From Acholeplasmataceae bacterium (GTDB lineage: Bacteria > Bacillota_I > Bacilli_A > Acholeplasmatales > Acholeplasmataceae), in contig DOYO01000018.1 in NCBI GenBank assembly GCA_003518475.1, positions 1 to 15,079 of the forward strand: DNA of 15,079 nt, written 5' to 3'. Of the stretch, positions 6,573 to 13,610 are shown one piece after another; position 1 is the stretch's first letter; every line of letters begins with the position of its first letter. A program made the translations under genes and the position numbers. Under the pieces are notes generated by a model. The model searched no databases. It was not told where the DNA came from and saw only the letters and a program-made list of their open reading frames with translations.

Positions 6573-6604
6573 AAGAAAAAGGATGTCAGCATTTGCTGGC
6601 ATCC
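6573..6604 (-). terminator. rho-independent terminator after jag
   Basis: On the minus strand GGATGCCAGC, loop AAAT and GCTGACATCC form a 10-position stem with one C-A mismatch, followed by TTTTTCTTT. It starts seven bases after the jag stop and ends the rpmH-rnpA-yidC-jag unit. Confidence 0.93.
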
Positions 6605-6611
6605 ATGATTT

Positions 6612-7238
6612 TTATCTTGAATTCTTTGGTTTAATGACTAAAGCTCTTTCTTCGCCTTCGCCTTCTGATTCAGTGATGACGTCTCTCCACTCGCTTAATT
6701 TCGTGTGGATGATCCGACGATCAAATGCGTTCATCGGGTCAAGCTTGACAGCAATTCTCGTTTGGGCAACTTCCTTAGCAGTCTTAGTCGCTAGGATTTC
6801 TAGTTGTTTTCTTCTGTTTTCGTGATAGTTTCCAATATCGAGCGAGATAATCAAATGATTATCAACAAACACATTCAAATAGTTTCTCAGCATGAATTGA
6901 AGTGCGAGCAACGTACGACCTTCACGGCCGATCAAAAGCGCATTTTCATCGCTTTCGACGTGATAGTGAATTTCTTCACCTTCAACGACTGTTCTGACTT
7001 CCATCTGGCACTTAACATCCATAGCTTTCAAAATGCTTTCCAAATATTGCTTGCCTTCAATTGCGAGATTGACATTTGGTGTTGCTTCATAGACTGCGGA
7101 AGAACCAATACCGAACAAACCTTTCTTTTCAGTCAGGATTGTCATTTTGATCTTTTCCTTTTGAATCTTCAATTGTTCTACAGCTAGCTTTTCAGCTTCA
7201 ATTAGGTTTTTAGCTTCAACTTCTACTTTTTTCAACAT
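6612..7238 (-). CDS. jag: Jag/KhpB RNA-binding protein
   Basis: KhpB (Jag, SpoIIIJ-associated) is a cytoplasmic RNA-binding protein linked in Firmicutes to cell division and membrane insertion. The 208 residues show all three expected parts: the Jag-N domain with KKGLFGIGSS (38-47), a KH-II domain with the GxxG-type loop IGREGR (103-108), and a C-terminal R3H domain with RRIIH (174-178). Length matches the family. The stop of yidC (TGA) lies within the SD (GGGGTGA) four bases before the ATG, so translation is coupled with YidC, its usual neighbour. A strong terminator follows. In Bacillus the operon continues with mnmE, mnmG and rsmG; here it ends at jag. Confidence 0.94.
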   Translation of the reverse strand: MLKKVEVEAKNLIEAEKLAVEQLKIQKEKIKMTILTEKKGLFGIGSSAVYEATPNVNLAIEGKQYLESILKAMDVKCQMEVRTVVEGEEIHYHVESDENALLIGREGRTLLALQFMLRNYLNVFVDNHLIISLDIGNYHENRRKQLEILATKTAKEVAQTRIAVKLDPMNAFDRRIIHTKLSEWRDVITESEGEGEERALVIKPKNSR

Positions 7239-7242
7239 ATGC

Positions 7243-8655
7243 TCACCCCAATAATTGTTTCTGCATCAAATGTTCATGCTTCTTTTCATTCAGTTTTCTA
7301 TTCACAAGTGTTTGACCTAATGAGTAGATATTACCGAAGATCCAGTACAATGCCAACGCATTGCTCTGGTAGGAAGCGAACGCCATCATGATAACCATGA
7401 AGTAACTGACAAATTTCATTGTCTTTTCAGTCTGTGCCGCTTGTGGGTTTGGATTGTGTTTTGCAGTATTCTTCGTATAGCTTGGCTTCTTCATTGATAT
7501 CTTTTGAAGAATGAACATCGTAGCGCCAACTAAGCCAGCAAGTACGATACCGATAATTCCATCTTGAGTATTCGCAAGGTTGATTCCTAAAAAATTCGTA
7601 TTGGCAACATTTTCAGTATACATACCGCCTGTAATCGTAATACGTCTGACGACGCCATACATTGCGATAAAGATCGGCATTTGAAGGAATGGCATTAAGC
7701 AACCCATGACATTGATGCCATGTTTCTTATAGATTGCCATCATTTCCATCTGCATTTGCTGCTGGGATTGCGGATCTTTCCTGGTTGCGTATTTCGCCTG
7801 GACGCGTTGCATATCCGGTTGAGCGACATTCATCTTGATGGATAGATCATTGCTCTTCGCATAGATTGGCCAAGCAAGTGTACGAACGACGATTGTCGTA
7901 AATAAAATACCTAGAGCGAATGAATTGCCTAAGATGCCTCCGAAGAAGCTCATCAGCCAAGCAACTGGAATGACTAAAATCCAGTCAAAGAAGCTTGCAT
8001 CGCCGGTAGTAATCGGTTTTTCTCCACCTGCAACATAGACTTCAAAAGTCTTAGCGACAGTTGTTCCCTCGTGCGTGTACGTTACATCATAACCATATTT
8101 GTTGTGGAATCCATCATCGCCAAGCGGTTCATATCCGCCATCATCAAATGATTCAGCAACATCTTCACCATTCAGTACAGTGATATCCCCATCTCTTTGA
8201 ACTGCGTAAATTTTGATTCCGGTTGGATCAAAAGATTCGCCGATTTGAGATAAGACATTATCTTTTTCAAATCGTAATGCAACCATGACAACTTCATCTG
8301 GATCACCTACAATGATTTCCGGGATGATGTAGACCTGGAAGCTTACCGTTAATTCTTCAGCTTCAAATGTGTACGTGCGCACACCTTCATTTTCAACTAC
8401 AGTTGTTGGTAGTGATCCTTCATAGGATACCAAGCTACCAGTTCCAGATGCTGTCAAACTCCAATAGGATAATCCATTTTCACCCTTGAAAAGGATGTTA
8501 TCGCGGTCTTCATAATCGAAAACGAGCTTTTCCCCGTTTAGACCGTAAGGATCATTAACTGCAATGCTCTTTACAGTGTTATCTGTATTTGAACATGCTG
8601 CTAAGCTTAAAACGAGCATCAAGATCACAGCTAGAAAGAATAGTTTTTTACTCAT
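7243..8655 (-). CDS. yidC: YidC/SpoIIIJ membrane protein insertase with long N-terminal extracellular domain
   Basis: YidC inserts membrane proteins alone or with SecYEG. The 470-residue protein starts with a lipoprotein signal (LSLAAC, lipid on C21), then has about 200 extracytoplasmic residues, followed by the conserved five-helix core (about 224-455). In the core, R258 of VVRTLAWP is the hydrophilic-groove arginine, followed by the cytoplasmic hairpin (VAQPDMQRVQAKYA) and GCLMPFLQMPIF. Gram-positive YidC usually has 250-290 residues, so the extension is unusual. It contains an Ig-like repeat-type stretch (about 112-208, ending KTFEVYVAGG). I prefer the ATG at 8655 (GGAG seven bases upstream) over the one two codons earlier, where the SD would be too close. 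The start overlaps rnpA by eight bases and the stop lies in the SD of jag. Confidence 0.93.
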   Translation of the reverse strand: MSKKLFFLAVILMLVLSLAACSNTDNTVKSIAVNDPYGLNGEKLVFDYEDRDNILFKGENGLSYWSLTASGTGSLVSYEGSLPTTVVENEGVRTYTFEAEELTVSFQVYIIPEIIVGDPDEVVMVALRFEKDNVLSQIGESFDPTGIKIYAVQRDGDITVLNGEDVAESFDDGGYEPLGDDGFHNKYGYDVTYTHEGTTVAKTFEVYVAGGEKPITTGDASFFDWILVIPVAWLMSFFGGILGNSFALGILFTTIVVRTLAWPIYAKSNDLSIKMNVAQPDMQRVQAKYATRKDPQSQQQMQMEMMAIYKKHGINVMGCLMPFLQMPIFIAMYGVVRRITITGGMYTENVANTNFLGINLANTQDGIIGIVLAGLVGATMFILQKISMKKPSYTKNTAKHNPNPQAAQTEKTMKFVSYFMVIMMAFASYQSNALALYWIFGNIYSLGQTLVNRKLNEKKHEHLMQKQLLG

Positions 8656-8998
8656 TCGCATTCTCCATTAGTTTTGATTTTTTAAATAGAACGGTTAACT
8701 TGTCCATCATTTCCTGATAGGACAATGTATTAGCCGCCGGCTTGATGACAATAACAAACAGCTTGGTTTTAACAAACTGTCCCTGAAACATGCTGACGAT
8801 CATTCGAATGCGCCTTTTGCAAAGATTGCGCGCAACGGCATTTCCATATTTTTTTCCTATGGACAAGCTGAATCGAAAATGAGTCCCATTGACATCATCA
8901 GACTGATAAATCGCAAAACAACTGTCACCCTTGACTTTTTTCTCTTTGAAAATCGCATCGATTTCGCTACTTTTCTTTATGCGATATACTTTTTTCAT
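8648..8998 (-). CDS. rnpA: ribonuclease P protein component
   Basis: RnpA is the protein subunit of RNase P; with the RNA subunit it cleaves the 5' leader from precursor tRNAs. The 116-residue basic protein carries the family's central signature, SLSIGKKYGNAVARNLCKRR (44-63, covering the RNR motif GNAVxRNxxKR), and the typical N-terminus MKKVYRIKK. Length is normal. It lies between rpmH and yidC, the usual place. No SD precedes the ATG at 8998: the upstream stretch is A- and T-rich, and a hairpin sits 17 bases away. Translation could therefore be weak or depend on the upstream gene. It overlaps yidC by eight bases. Confidence 0.96.
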   Translation of the reverse strand: MKKVYRIKKSSEIDAIFKEKKVKGDSCFAIYQSDDVNGTHFRFSLSIGKKYGNAVARNLCKRRIRMIVSMFQGQFVKTKLFVIVIKPAANTLSYQEMMDKLTVLFKKSKLMENANE

Positions 8999-9015
8999 AG
9001 TTTTTTAAAAGAATA

Positions 9016-9061
9016 GGACTACCCAAAAAATAACAAATGTTATTATTTTAACGAGTAGTCC
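9016..9061 (-). repeat. long stem-loop between rpmH and rnpA
   Basis: Outer arms GGACTAC and GTAGTCC (9016-9022, 9055-9061) pair perfectly and enclose a second inner A/T stem (AATAACA with TGTTATT). On the minus-strand transcript this is a compound hairpin between the rpmH stop and rnpA. The bases after it, TATTCTTTT, are a poor U run, so partial termination or RNA processing or stabilisation are possible roles. Confidence 0.65.
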
Positions 9062-9084
9062 GAGTGTTTTAAAATAATTTTTAA

Positions 9085-9219
9085 TTATACAGTTAATTCT
9101 GCGCGGCCTTTCAATCTGCGACGGGCAAGTACGCGACGGCCACCAGCAGTTGCCATTCTAGCTCTGAATCCGTGTGTCTTGATGCGCTTAAGCTTACTTG
9201 GTTGATATGTTCTTTTCAC
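9085..9219 (-). CDS. rpmH: 50S ribosomal protein L34
   Basis: L34 is the smallest protein of the large ribosomal subunit. The 44 residues (KRTYQPSKLKR near the start, THGFRARMATAGGRRVLARRR in the middle) match the family almost base for base. Translation starts at a GTG (9219), giving fMet-Lys-Arg-Thr; AAAGGTGG lies eight bases upstream. A longer reading to 9354 has no SD and would include the promoter. It is the first gene of the rpmH-rnpA-yidC-jag unit and diverges from dnaA, as is usual at bacterial origins. Confidence 0.97.
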   Translation of the reverse strand: MKRTYQPSKLKRIKTHGFRARMATAGGRRVLARRRLKGRAELTV

Positions 9220-9256
9220 AAATAAAACCACCTTTCTTGCGAAACCATGCTTAATC

Positions 9257-9285
9257 ATTATATTAAAAGACCTTGTTTTTGTCAA
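9257..9285 (-). promoter_or_regulatory. rpmH promoter, full consensus
   Basis: TTGACA (9280-9285) and TATAAT (9257-9262) are 17 bp apart on the minus strand. Initiation near 9250 would give a leader of about 30 nt before the GTG start of rpmH. Confidence 0.87.
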
Positions 9286-9473
9286 CAATAAACATGTTTT
9301 TTCCGATAATTTCGTTTCTTTTCTTTTTTGCTGGAAAATGATGTGTATTTTCATACAATTTTCAAAAGCGGCTTTTCCAATAATTTGTGGGAAACTTAGT
9401 CACATTTTCTATCGATTGTGGGTTACTGTGTAACTAAATAAATTGGCTTTACAACGGTGTTATCATACCTGAG

Positions 9474-9482
9474 TTATCCACA
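9474..9482 (+). promoter_or_regulatory. DnaA box, perfect TTATCCACA
   Basis: The sequence TTATCCACA is the consensus DnaA box and lies about 120 bp upstream of dnaA. DnaA can load here for initiation and may repress its own gene. Confidence 0.88.
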
Positions 9483-9516
9483 ATCAACCCATATTCCTTA
9501 AGATTTCTGTAATTAG

Positions 9517-9525
9517 TTATCCACA
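9517..9525 (+). promoter_or_regulatory. DnaA box, perfect TTATCCACA
   Basis: A second consensus box, same orientation, 43 bp from the first, or about four helical turns, so both face a similar side of the DNA. A one-mismatch box in the other direction follows at 9531-9539. Confidence 0.88.
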
Positions 9526-9549
9526 AATACTGTTGATAAGTTTTTTATA

Positions 9550-9579
9550 TTAAAGCGTTCTTTTATGTTATTCTATACT
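9550..9579 (+). promoter_or_regulatory. weak candidate dnaA promoter
   Basis: TATACT (9574-9579) resembles a -10 box and TTAAAG (9550-9555) a poor -35, 18 bp upstream. The start would be near 9585, close to the SD of dnaA. It follows directly the DnaA boxes, which fits autorepression, but the match is weak. Confidence 0.35.
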
Positions 9580-9602
9580 CACATTAATTGAGGGGTTTGA
9601 AA

Positions 9603-10967
9603 ATGAATACTTATGATCTGCTATGGCTTAAGATTTTAAATGATTTGGAAAGTACGTTCAACGAAGAAACATACGCTGATGTCTTCGAACCATTAAAGTC
9701 TACCCACAAGTATGCAAACGGCCATGTTTATGTCCTTGTTGCATCCGAATTTATAAAAAATAGAATCAATCGCCTCTACTTAACTAAGATTAATGAGCTG
9801 GCTGCCAAATACAACGGATCCCCAATCCGTTTTAAGTTTGTCACCGAATCAGAACTTCTTCCTGAAGAGACCTTAACGAGTCCTGAAAGAAACTTGGGGC
9901 TCAAATACAGACCGGGTAATTTGAACGCTACCTATGCATTTGACAACTTTGTCGTTGGAAAATCCAATATGTTCGCATTCAGAATGGCAATGAAGGTTGC
10001 CGATCAACCAGGGGCTGTAGCAAATCCATTATACATCTTCGGAGACGTAGGATTAGGAAAAACCCACTTGATGCAGGCAATCGGTAACTATATATTGGAT
10101 CAAAATATCAATCAAAAGGTTTTATATGTAAAAGCAGATGGATTCATTGAAGACTTCGCCAACCTATTAAAGAAGGAAAGAATGGAAGACTTTAATTCCA
10201 AATATAGAGATATAGACATACTCCTCGTTGATGATATCCAAATCATGGGCGGTGCTACGAAGACTCAAATGGAATTCTTTAAACTATTTGATTACTTATA
10301 TCAACAAAATAAACAGATTGTCATTACCAGTGATAAACCTGCTTCAGAATTAAAGAATATCATGACGCGTCTCACCTCGAGATTCGAAGTCGGATTGACC
10401 GTAGATATCCAAGTACCCGACCTAGAACACCGTATTGAAATCTTAAAAAGGAAACTTGCTACAGAATCCTCTGATATTCATGATATTCCTTCCGAAGTCC
10501 TTGATTTCATCGCATCCTCGTTCGTTACCAACATCAGAGAGCTTGAAGGTGCTTTAAAACGTGTTTTATTCTACTGTCTGACCAACAACCTTGAACTGAC
10601 CGTCGAAAGTGTTAACGAAGCATTAGAGCCTCTTCTCAAAACAAAGAGAAAGAGCGACTCCTTAAATGAAAACAACTATGACCGCATCCAATCCATCGTT
10701 TCTGATTTCTATGGCATCTCTTTAGAAGACTTAATCGGCAAGAAGAGACACTCAAAATACATTCTTCCCAGACATATTGCGATGTTTTTGATTAAATCGC
10801 GGTATAATATTCCATATAAAACCATTGGAACACTCTTTGGAGATCGAGATCATTCAACCGTTCTTGCAGCTTGTGAAAAGATTGATAATGATGTTAAACA
10901 AGACCCTACACTTAGACTTGCGGTCGACACAATCATCAAAAAAGTGGATTCAATTAACAAAAAATAG
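9603..10967 (+). CDS. dnaA: chromosomal replication initiator protein DnaA
   Basis: DnaA binds DnaA boxes, oligomerises with ATP and opens the origin. The 454 residues show domain I (about 1-80), a short linker (about 81-100), the AAA+ domain (about 101-325) with Walker A GDVGLGKT (147-154), Walker B LLVDD (207-211), sensor 1 (VITSD, 240-244) and arginine finger R260 in TSRF, and domain IV with RHIAMFLIKSR (390-400) and the DNA-binding signature GDRDHSTVLAA (413-423). The length is typical of Firmicutes. The ATG at 9603 has a G-rich SD (GAGGGG) seven bases upstream; an in-frame TTG five codons earlier is less likely. It forms a unit with dnaN, which also has its own promoter. Confidence 0.98.
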   Translation: MNTYDLLWLKILNDLESTFNEETYADVFEPLKSTHKYANGHVYVLVASEFIKNRINRLYLTKINELAAKYNGSPIRFKFVTESELLPEETLTSPERNLGLKYRPGNLNATYAFDNFVVGKSNMFAFRMAMKVADQPGAVANPLYIFGDVGLGKTHLMQAIGNYILDQNINQKVLYVKADGFIEDFANLLKKERMEDFNSKYRDIDILLVDDIQIMGGATKTQMEFFKLFDYLYQQNKQIVITSDKPASELKNIMTRLTSRFEVGLTVDIQVPDLEHRIEILKRKLATESSDIHDIPSEVLDFIASSFVTNIRELEGALKRVLFYCLTNNLELTVESVNEALEPLLKTKRKSDSLNENNYDRIQSIVSDFYGISLEDLIGKKRHSKYILPRHIAMFLIKSRYNIPYKTIGTLFGDRDHSTVLAACEKIDNDVKQDPTLRLAVDTIIKKVDSINKK

Positions 10968-10970
10968 ATG

Positions 10971-10999
10971 TTACTAGAATGTTGGAAATGTGGTATAAT
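10971..10999 (+). promoter_or_regulatory. dnaN promoter, extended -10
   Basis: TGGTATAAT is an extended -10 with TATAAT at 10994-10999; a weak -35, TTACTA (10971-10976), lies 17 bp upstream. The start near 11006 gives a leader of about 90 nt, which contains the box cluster, so DnaA could also affect dnaN. Confidence 0.6.
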
Positions 11000-11026
11000 A
11001 ATAGCAGTGTGAAGCCTTTCTAAGAT

Positions 11027-11043
11027 TTACCCACATACCCACA
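11027..11043 (+). promoter_or_regulatory. near-consensus DnaA boxes between dnaA and dnaN
   Basis: TTACCCACA (11027-11035, one mismatch) and ATACCCACA (11035-11043, two mismatches) overlap by one base, in the same orientation. A very A/T-rich stretch follows (11044-11085), a possible unwinding element. The Bacillus origin also has a box cluster and unwinding site here. Confidence 0.6.
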
Positions 11044-11097
11044 ATTGTAATAACAATATTTAAAGATTAAACTTAAAAAATAAAAGGAGCCGTCGCT

Positions 11098-12228
11098 ATG
11101 ATTTTCAGTGTTGATCGTGATGTATTATTAAACCAATTACTCATAGTTCAAAAAGGACTACCAACCAAAACCCCACTGCCTATTTTATATGCAGTTAAGT
11201 TTGATGTTCATGAGGATCACATTCTCTTAACATCAAGCAATACAGATGTTGCCATTCAAGTTTTAATTGATGACCACACCTTAAACATCAAAGAACCAGG
11301 CAAGGTTGCTATTCCTGGACGTTACTTGATTGATATCATGAGAAAGATCGCTTCCCAACGTGTTGAATTCGCGTTGATTGAAGATAAATTGATTGTGATT
11401 AAAGCTGACCGCTCTGAATTTAAACTCAGATTGATGGACGTTGAAGATTATCCTGAAATTGATTTCTTGGATTTGGATGATCCGATTGTCTTAGACAGTT
11501 TATTGATTAAAACCATCATCAAGGAAACAAACTATGCAACTGCTACCAGTGAAAAGAGACCTATTTTAACAGGTGTTAATTTCAAATATCACGACAATAA
11601 TCTCTATTGCGTTGCAACTGACAGCTATCGTTTAAGCCAAAAAAACGTTAAATTAAGAACACATAGCAAGATGTTTGACATTGTAATCCCAAACAAGAGC
11701 TTGGAAGAATTAAGCAAGATTCTTGATGGATATAACGATGATGTCGAACTCTTCATCAACCCCAATAAAGTCTTGTTTAAAATGAACAAAATTCTATTCC
11801 AAACCAGACTTCTTGAAGGCACTTATCCGGATACATTACGGATCATTCCAACAGAATTCCCAGTCATTATTCCATTCAACAAGGAAGAATTGCTTGCAGC
11901 TGTTGAACGTGTTTCCTTACTCTCTCCAAGAGACCGTGAAACCAATTACAATATCATCAAACTTTCTCTTCGTCCAGACTATGTCGTTGAGATGAGTTCA
12001 ACAAATAATGAAATCGGGGATGCGCTTGAAGAAATCATCCCATCATCTGATGTCACAGGACCTGCAATCAAGATTGCGTTTTCCTCCAGATATTTGGTTG
12101 AAGCGCTGAAATCATTCAGTTCAAGCGAGATTCAAATCCAGTTTGCCGGAGAGGTAAAACCATTCGTGATCAAAGGCAATTTAGACCAAGATCTCCTGCA
12201 TTTGATTTTACCGGTACGTATCGACTAA
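11098..12228 (+). CDS. dnaN: DNA polymerase III sliding clamp, beta subunit
   Basis: The beta clamp encircles DNA as a dimer of three-domain monomers and holds polymerase III and repair enzymes. At 376 residues the length is normal. Family features in order: the PLPIL loop near residue 26, TATSEKRPILTGVNF in the second domain, ATDSYRLS, LLEGTYPDTLRIIP, and the C-terminal LILPVRID, the last strand that borders the peptide-binding pocket. AAGGAG lies eight bases before the ATG. It follows dnaA by 130 bases with its own promoter and ends at a strong terminator, which separates it from the yaaA-recF-gyrB unit. Confidence 0.98.
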   Translation: MIFSVDRDVLLNQLLIVQKGLPTKTPLPILYAVKFDVHEDHILLTSSNTDVAIQVLIDDHTLNIKEPGKVAIPGRYLIDIMRKIASQRVEFALIEDKLIVIKADRSEFKLRLMDVEDYPEIDFLDLDDPIVLDSLLIKTIIKETNYATATSEKRPILTGVNFKYHDNNLYCVATDSYRLSQKNVKLRTHSKMFDIVIPNKSLEELSKILDGYNDDVELFINPNKVLFKMNKILFQTRLLEGTYPDTLRIIPTEFPVIIPFNKEELLAAVERVSLLSPRDRETNYNIIKLSLRPDYVVEMSSTNNEIGDALEEIIPSSDVTGPAIKIAFSSRYLVEALKSFSSSEIQIQFAGEVKPFVIKGNLDQDLLHLILPVRID

Positions 12229-12239
12229 TCCAGCCAAAG

Positions 12240-12271
12240 AGCCTTAATTTCAAATTTAAGGCTTTTTTTTT
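12240..12271 (+). terminator. rho-independent terminator after dnaN
   Basis: AGCCTTAA and TTAAGGCT form an 8-bp stem around an A/T loop and are followed by nine T. It starts twelve bases after the dnaN stop. Confidence 0.92.
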
Positions 12272-12338
12272 ATGTCGATGATTTAGACCATTTATCTGAA
12301 AAAAATATGCTGAAAATGATGGTTTTTTCCTTATATTA

Positions 12339-12347
12339 TGATATAAT
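12339..12347 (+). promoter_or_regulatory. extended -10 promoter of yaaA-recF-gyrB
   Basis: TGATATAAT is a perfect extended -10 (TATAAT at 12342-12347). I find no good -35 at 16-18 bp. The start would be near 12354, about 20 bases before the yaaA ATG. Confidence 0.65.
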
Positions 12348-12372
12348 ATAAAAGAAGACAGAGGGCAACGCA

Positions 12373-12600
12373 ATGAAAAAATTCAAAAGTAGAACAGAAT
12401 ACATCACGTTAGGACAATTTTTAAAAGCTACAGACACAATCGGTTCCGGTGGAGAAGCCAAGTTTTTTTTATTTGAAAACGATGTTTTTGTGAATGGTGA
12501 AAAGCGTACTGAACGTGGGAAAAAACTCTATAACGGAGATCGTGTTGTTGTAAATAAGATTGAGTACCTGATTGTTTATGATCCAAAAGATATCACTTAG
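12373..12600 (+). CDS. yaaA: S4-domain RNA-binding protein YaaA
   Basis: This 75-residue protein is a stand-alone S4-type RNA-binding domain, always found between dnaN and recF in Firmicutes, with a role linked to the ribosome. Recognised features are ITLGQFLK near the start, the glycine turn IGSGGEAKFFL (about 23-33), and VFVNGEKRTERGKKL (38-52) leading to GDRVVV. The SD GAGGG lies seven bases before the ATG. The recF start is inside its last 23 bases, so the two are coupled. Confidence 0.92.
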   Translation: MKKFKSRTEYITLGQFLKATDTIGSGGEAKFFLFENDVFVNGEKRTERGKKLYNGDRVVVNKIEYLIVYDPKDIT

Positions 12601-13606
12601 AAATTTTAGAAATCACGAATCAATCGAACTTAAATTCAATCAACCCTTTGCTTACATCCATGGTGCGAACGGCACCGGTAAAACCAGTATTTTGGAAAGC
12701 ATTTACTTTTGTGCGACAACAAAATCACATAGAACCAATGATGAAAAGGAATTAATCAAAAGAAATGAAGGATTCGCTTCCGTTAAAATAACTACAGATT
12801 CTGATCGTTATGAAATTGTATTATCAAAGAACGGAAAACGCGCTTCGATCAATGGCGTTGAAAAAAGAAAAATCAGCGATTTCATCGGTCATTTGCGTGT
12901 TGTGATGTTTGCTCCAGAAGACTTGGATTTAATCAAAGGTTCTCCTGCAAATAGAAGACAATTTCTCGATTTGGAATGGATGCAGCTGAACAAGATTTAT
13001 TTAAGACAGTTGAATACCTATAAAAATGTTTTGAAGCAACGGAACAGCTTGCTAAAAAAGATTGGTTTTGAAGATGACTTGACGTTCTTGAATATCTTAG
13101 GCGATCAGCTTTATGATTCAGGAATTGAAATTATAAAGGAACGCAGGCAGTTCATAGAAGAGTTGAACACAAACCTTCATGAGATTTACCCATTATTCAG
13201 CAACCATCAAGTCAAAATCATTTATGAACCTGATGTGGATGAAAAAGCATTTAGAACCTATCTCCACAAGAGTCAAAAGCAGGATATCCTCTACCAGTCG
13301 ACGAATGCAGGACCCCACAGAGATGATTTCTACATTGATTTTAACGGTTTTGATGCGAAGAGTTATGCATCACAGGGAGAACAGCGTCTAATCGTTGTCG
13401 CGTTAAAATTGGCGCTTTTGAAGCTGATTGAAAAGAAAACAAACAAGCAGGTTGTACTTCTGCTTGACGATGTCTTGAGTGAACTTGATTTGGAAAAACA
13501 GAGATTGTTTTTAAATCATCTCCCTAAGGAACATCAGATATTGATGAATAGTGCATTACCCATTGAGGGTGAACACATCCAAATGATCCACTTGAAAAAG
13601 GAGTAA
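12578..13606 (+). CDS. recF: DNA replication and repair protein RecF
   Basis: RecF is an SMC-like ATPase that helps load RecA at gapped DNA. The 342 residues show Walker A HGANGTGKT (28-36), FAPEDLDLIKGSPANRRQFLD in the arm, STNAGPHRDD (241-250), the ABC-type signature YASQGEQR (263-270), Walker B VVLLLDD (292-298) and the D-loop SELD (301-304). The Walker A differs a little from the usual GxNGxGKT but keeps all key residues. I start at the ATG at 12578, which gives MIQKISLRNFRN like other RecF proteins; a TTG two codons earlier is in frame. There is no clear SD, so it depends on translation of yaaA, overlapping by 23 bases. gyrB follows after four bases. Confidence 0.95.
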   Translation: MIQKISLRNFRNHESIELKFNQPFAYIHGANGTGKTSILESIYFCATTKSHRTNDEKELIKRNEGFASVKITTDSDRYEIVLSKNGKRASINGVEKRKISDFIGHLRVVMFAPEDLDLIKGSPANRRQFLDLEWMQLNKIYLRQLNTYKNVLKQRNSLLKKIGFEDDLTFLNILGDQLYDSGIEIIKERRQFIEELNTNLHEIYPLFSNHQVKIIYEPDVDEKAFRTYLHKSQKQDILYQSTNAGPHRDDFYIDFNGFDAKSYASQGEQRLIVVALKLALLKLIEKKTNKQVVLLLDDVLSELDLEKQRLFLNHLPKEHQILMNSALPIEGEHIQMIHLKKE

Positions 13607-13610
13607 CACC

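Larger units (their letters stand above)
9360..9602. other. oriC region between rpmH and dnaA
   Basis: This non-coding stretch holds two perfect DnaA boxes, at 9474-9482 and 9517-9525, and one with a single mismatch on the minus strand (9531-9539). Two weaker ones with two mismatches are seen at 9386-9394 and 9417-9425. A T/A-rich patch (about 9539-9570) follows the last box and could be the unwinding element. The strand switch of all genes centres here. The part before 9474 holds no other signal I can name. Confidence 0.85.

Noticed and set aside
11044..11085. DnaA-trio series next to the boxes before dnaN
   Set aside because: TTA/CTA trinucleotides do not occur in a regular three-base phase; the A/T richness alone is not enough.
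12272..12338. Inverted repeat ACCAT/ATGGT upstream of yaaA
   Set aside because: The match is short and interrupted, as expected by chance in an A/T-rich spacer.
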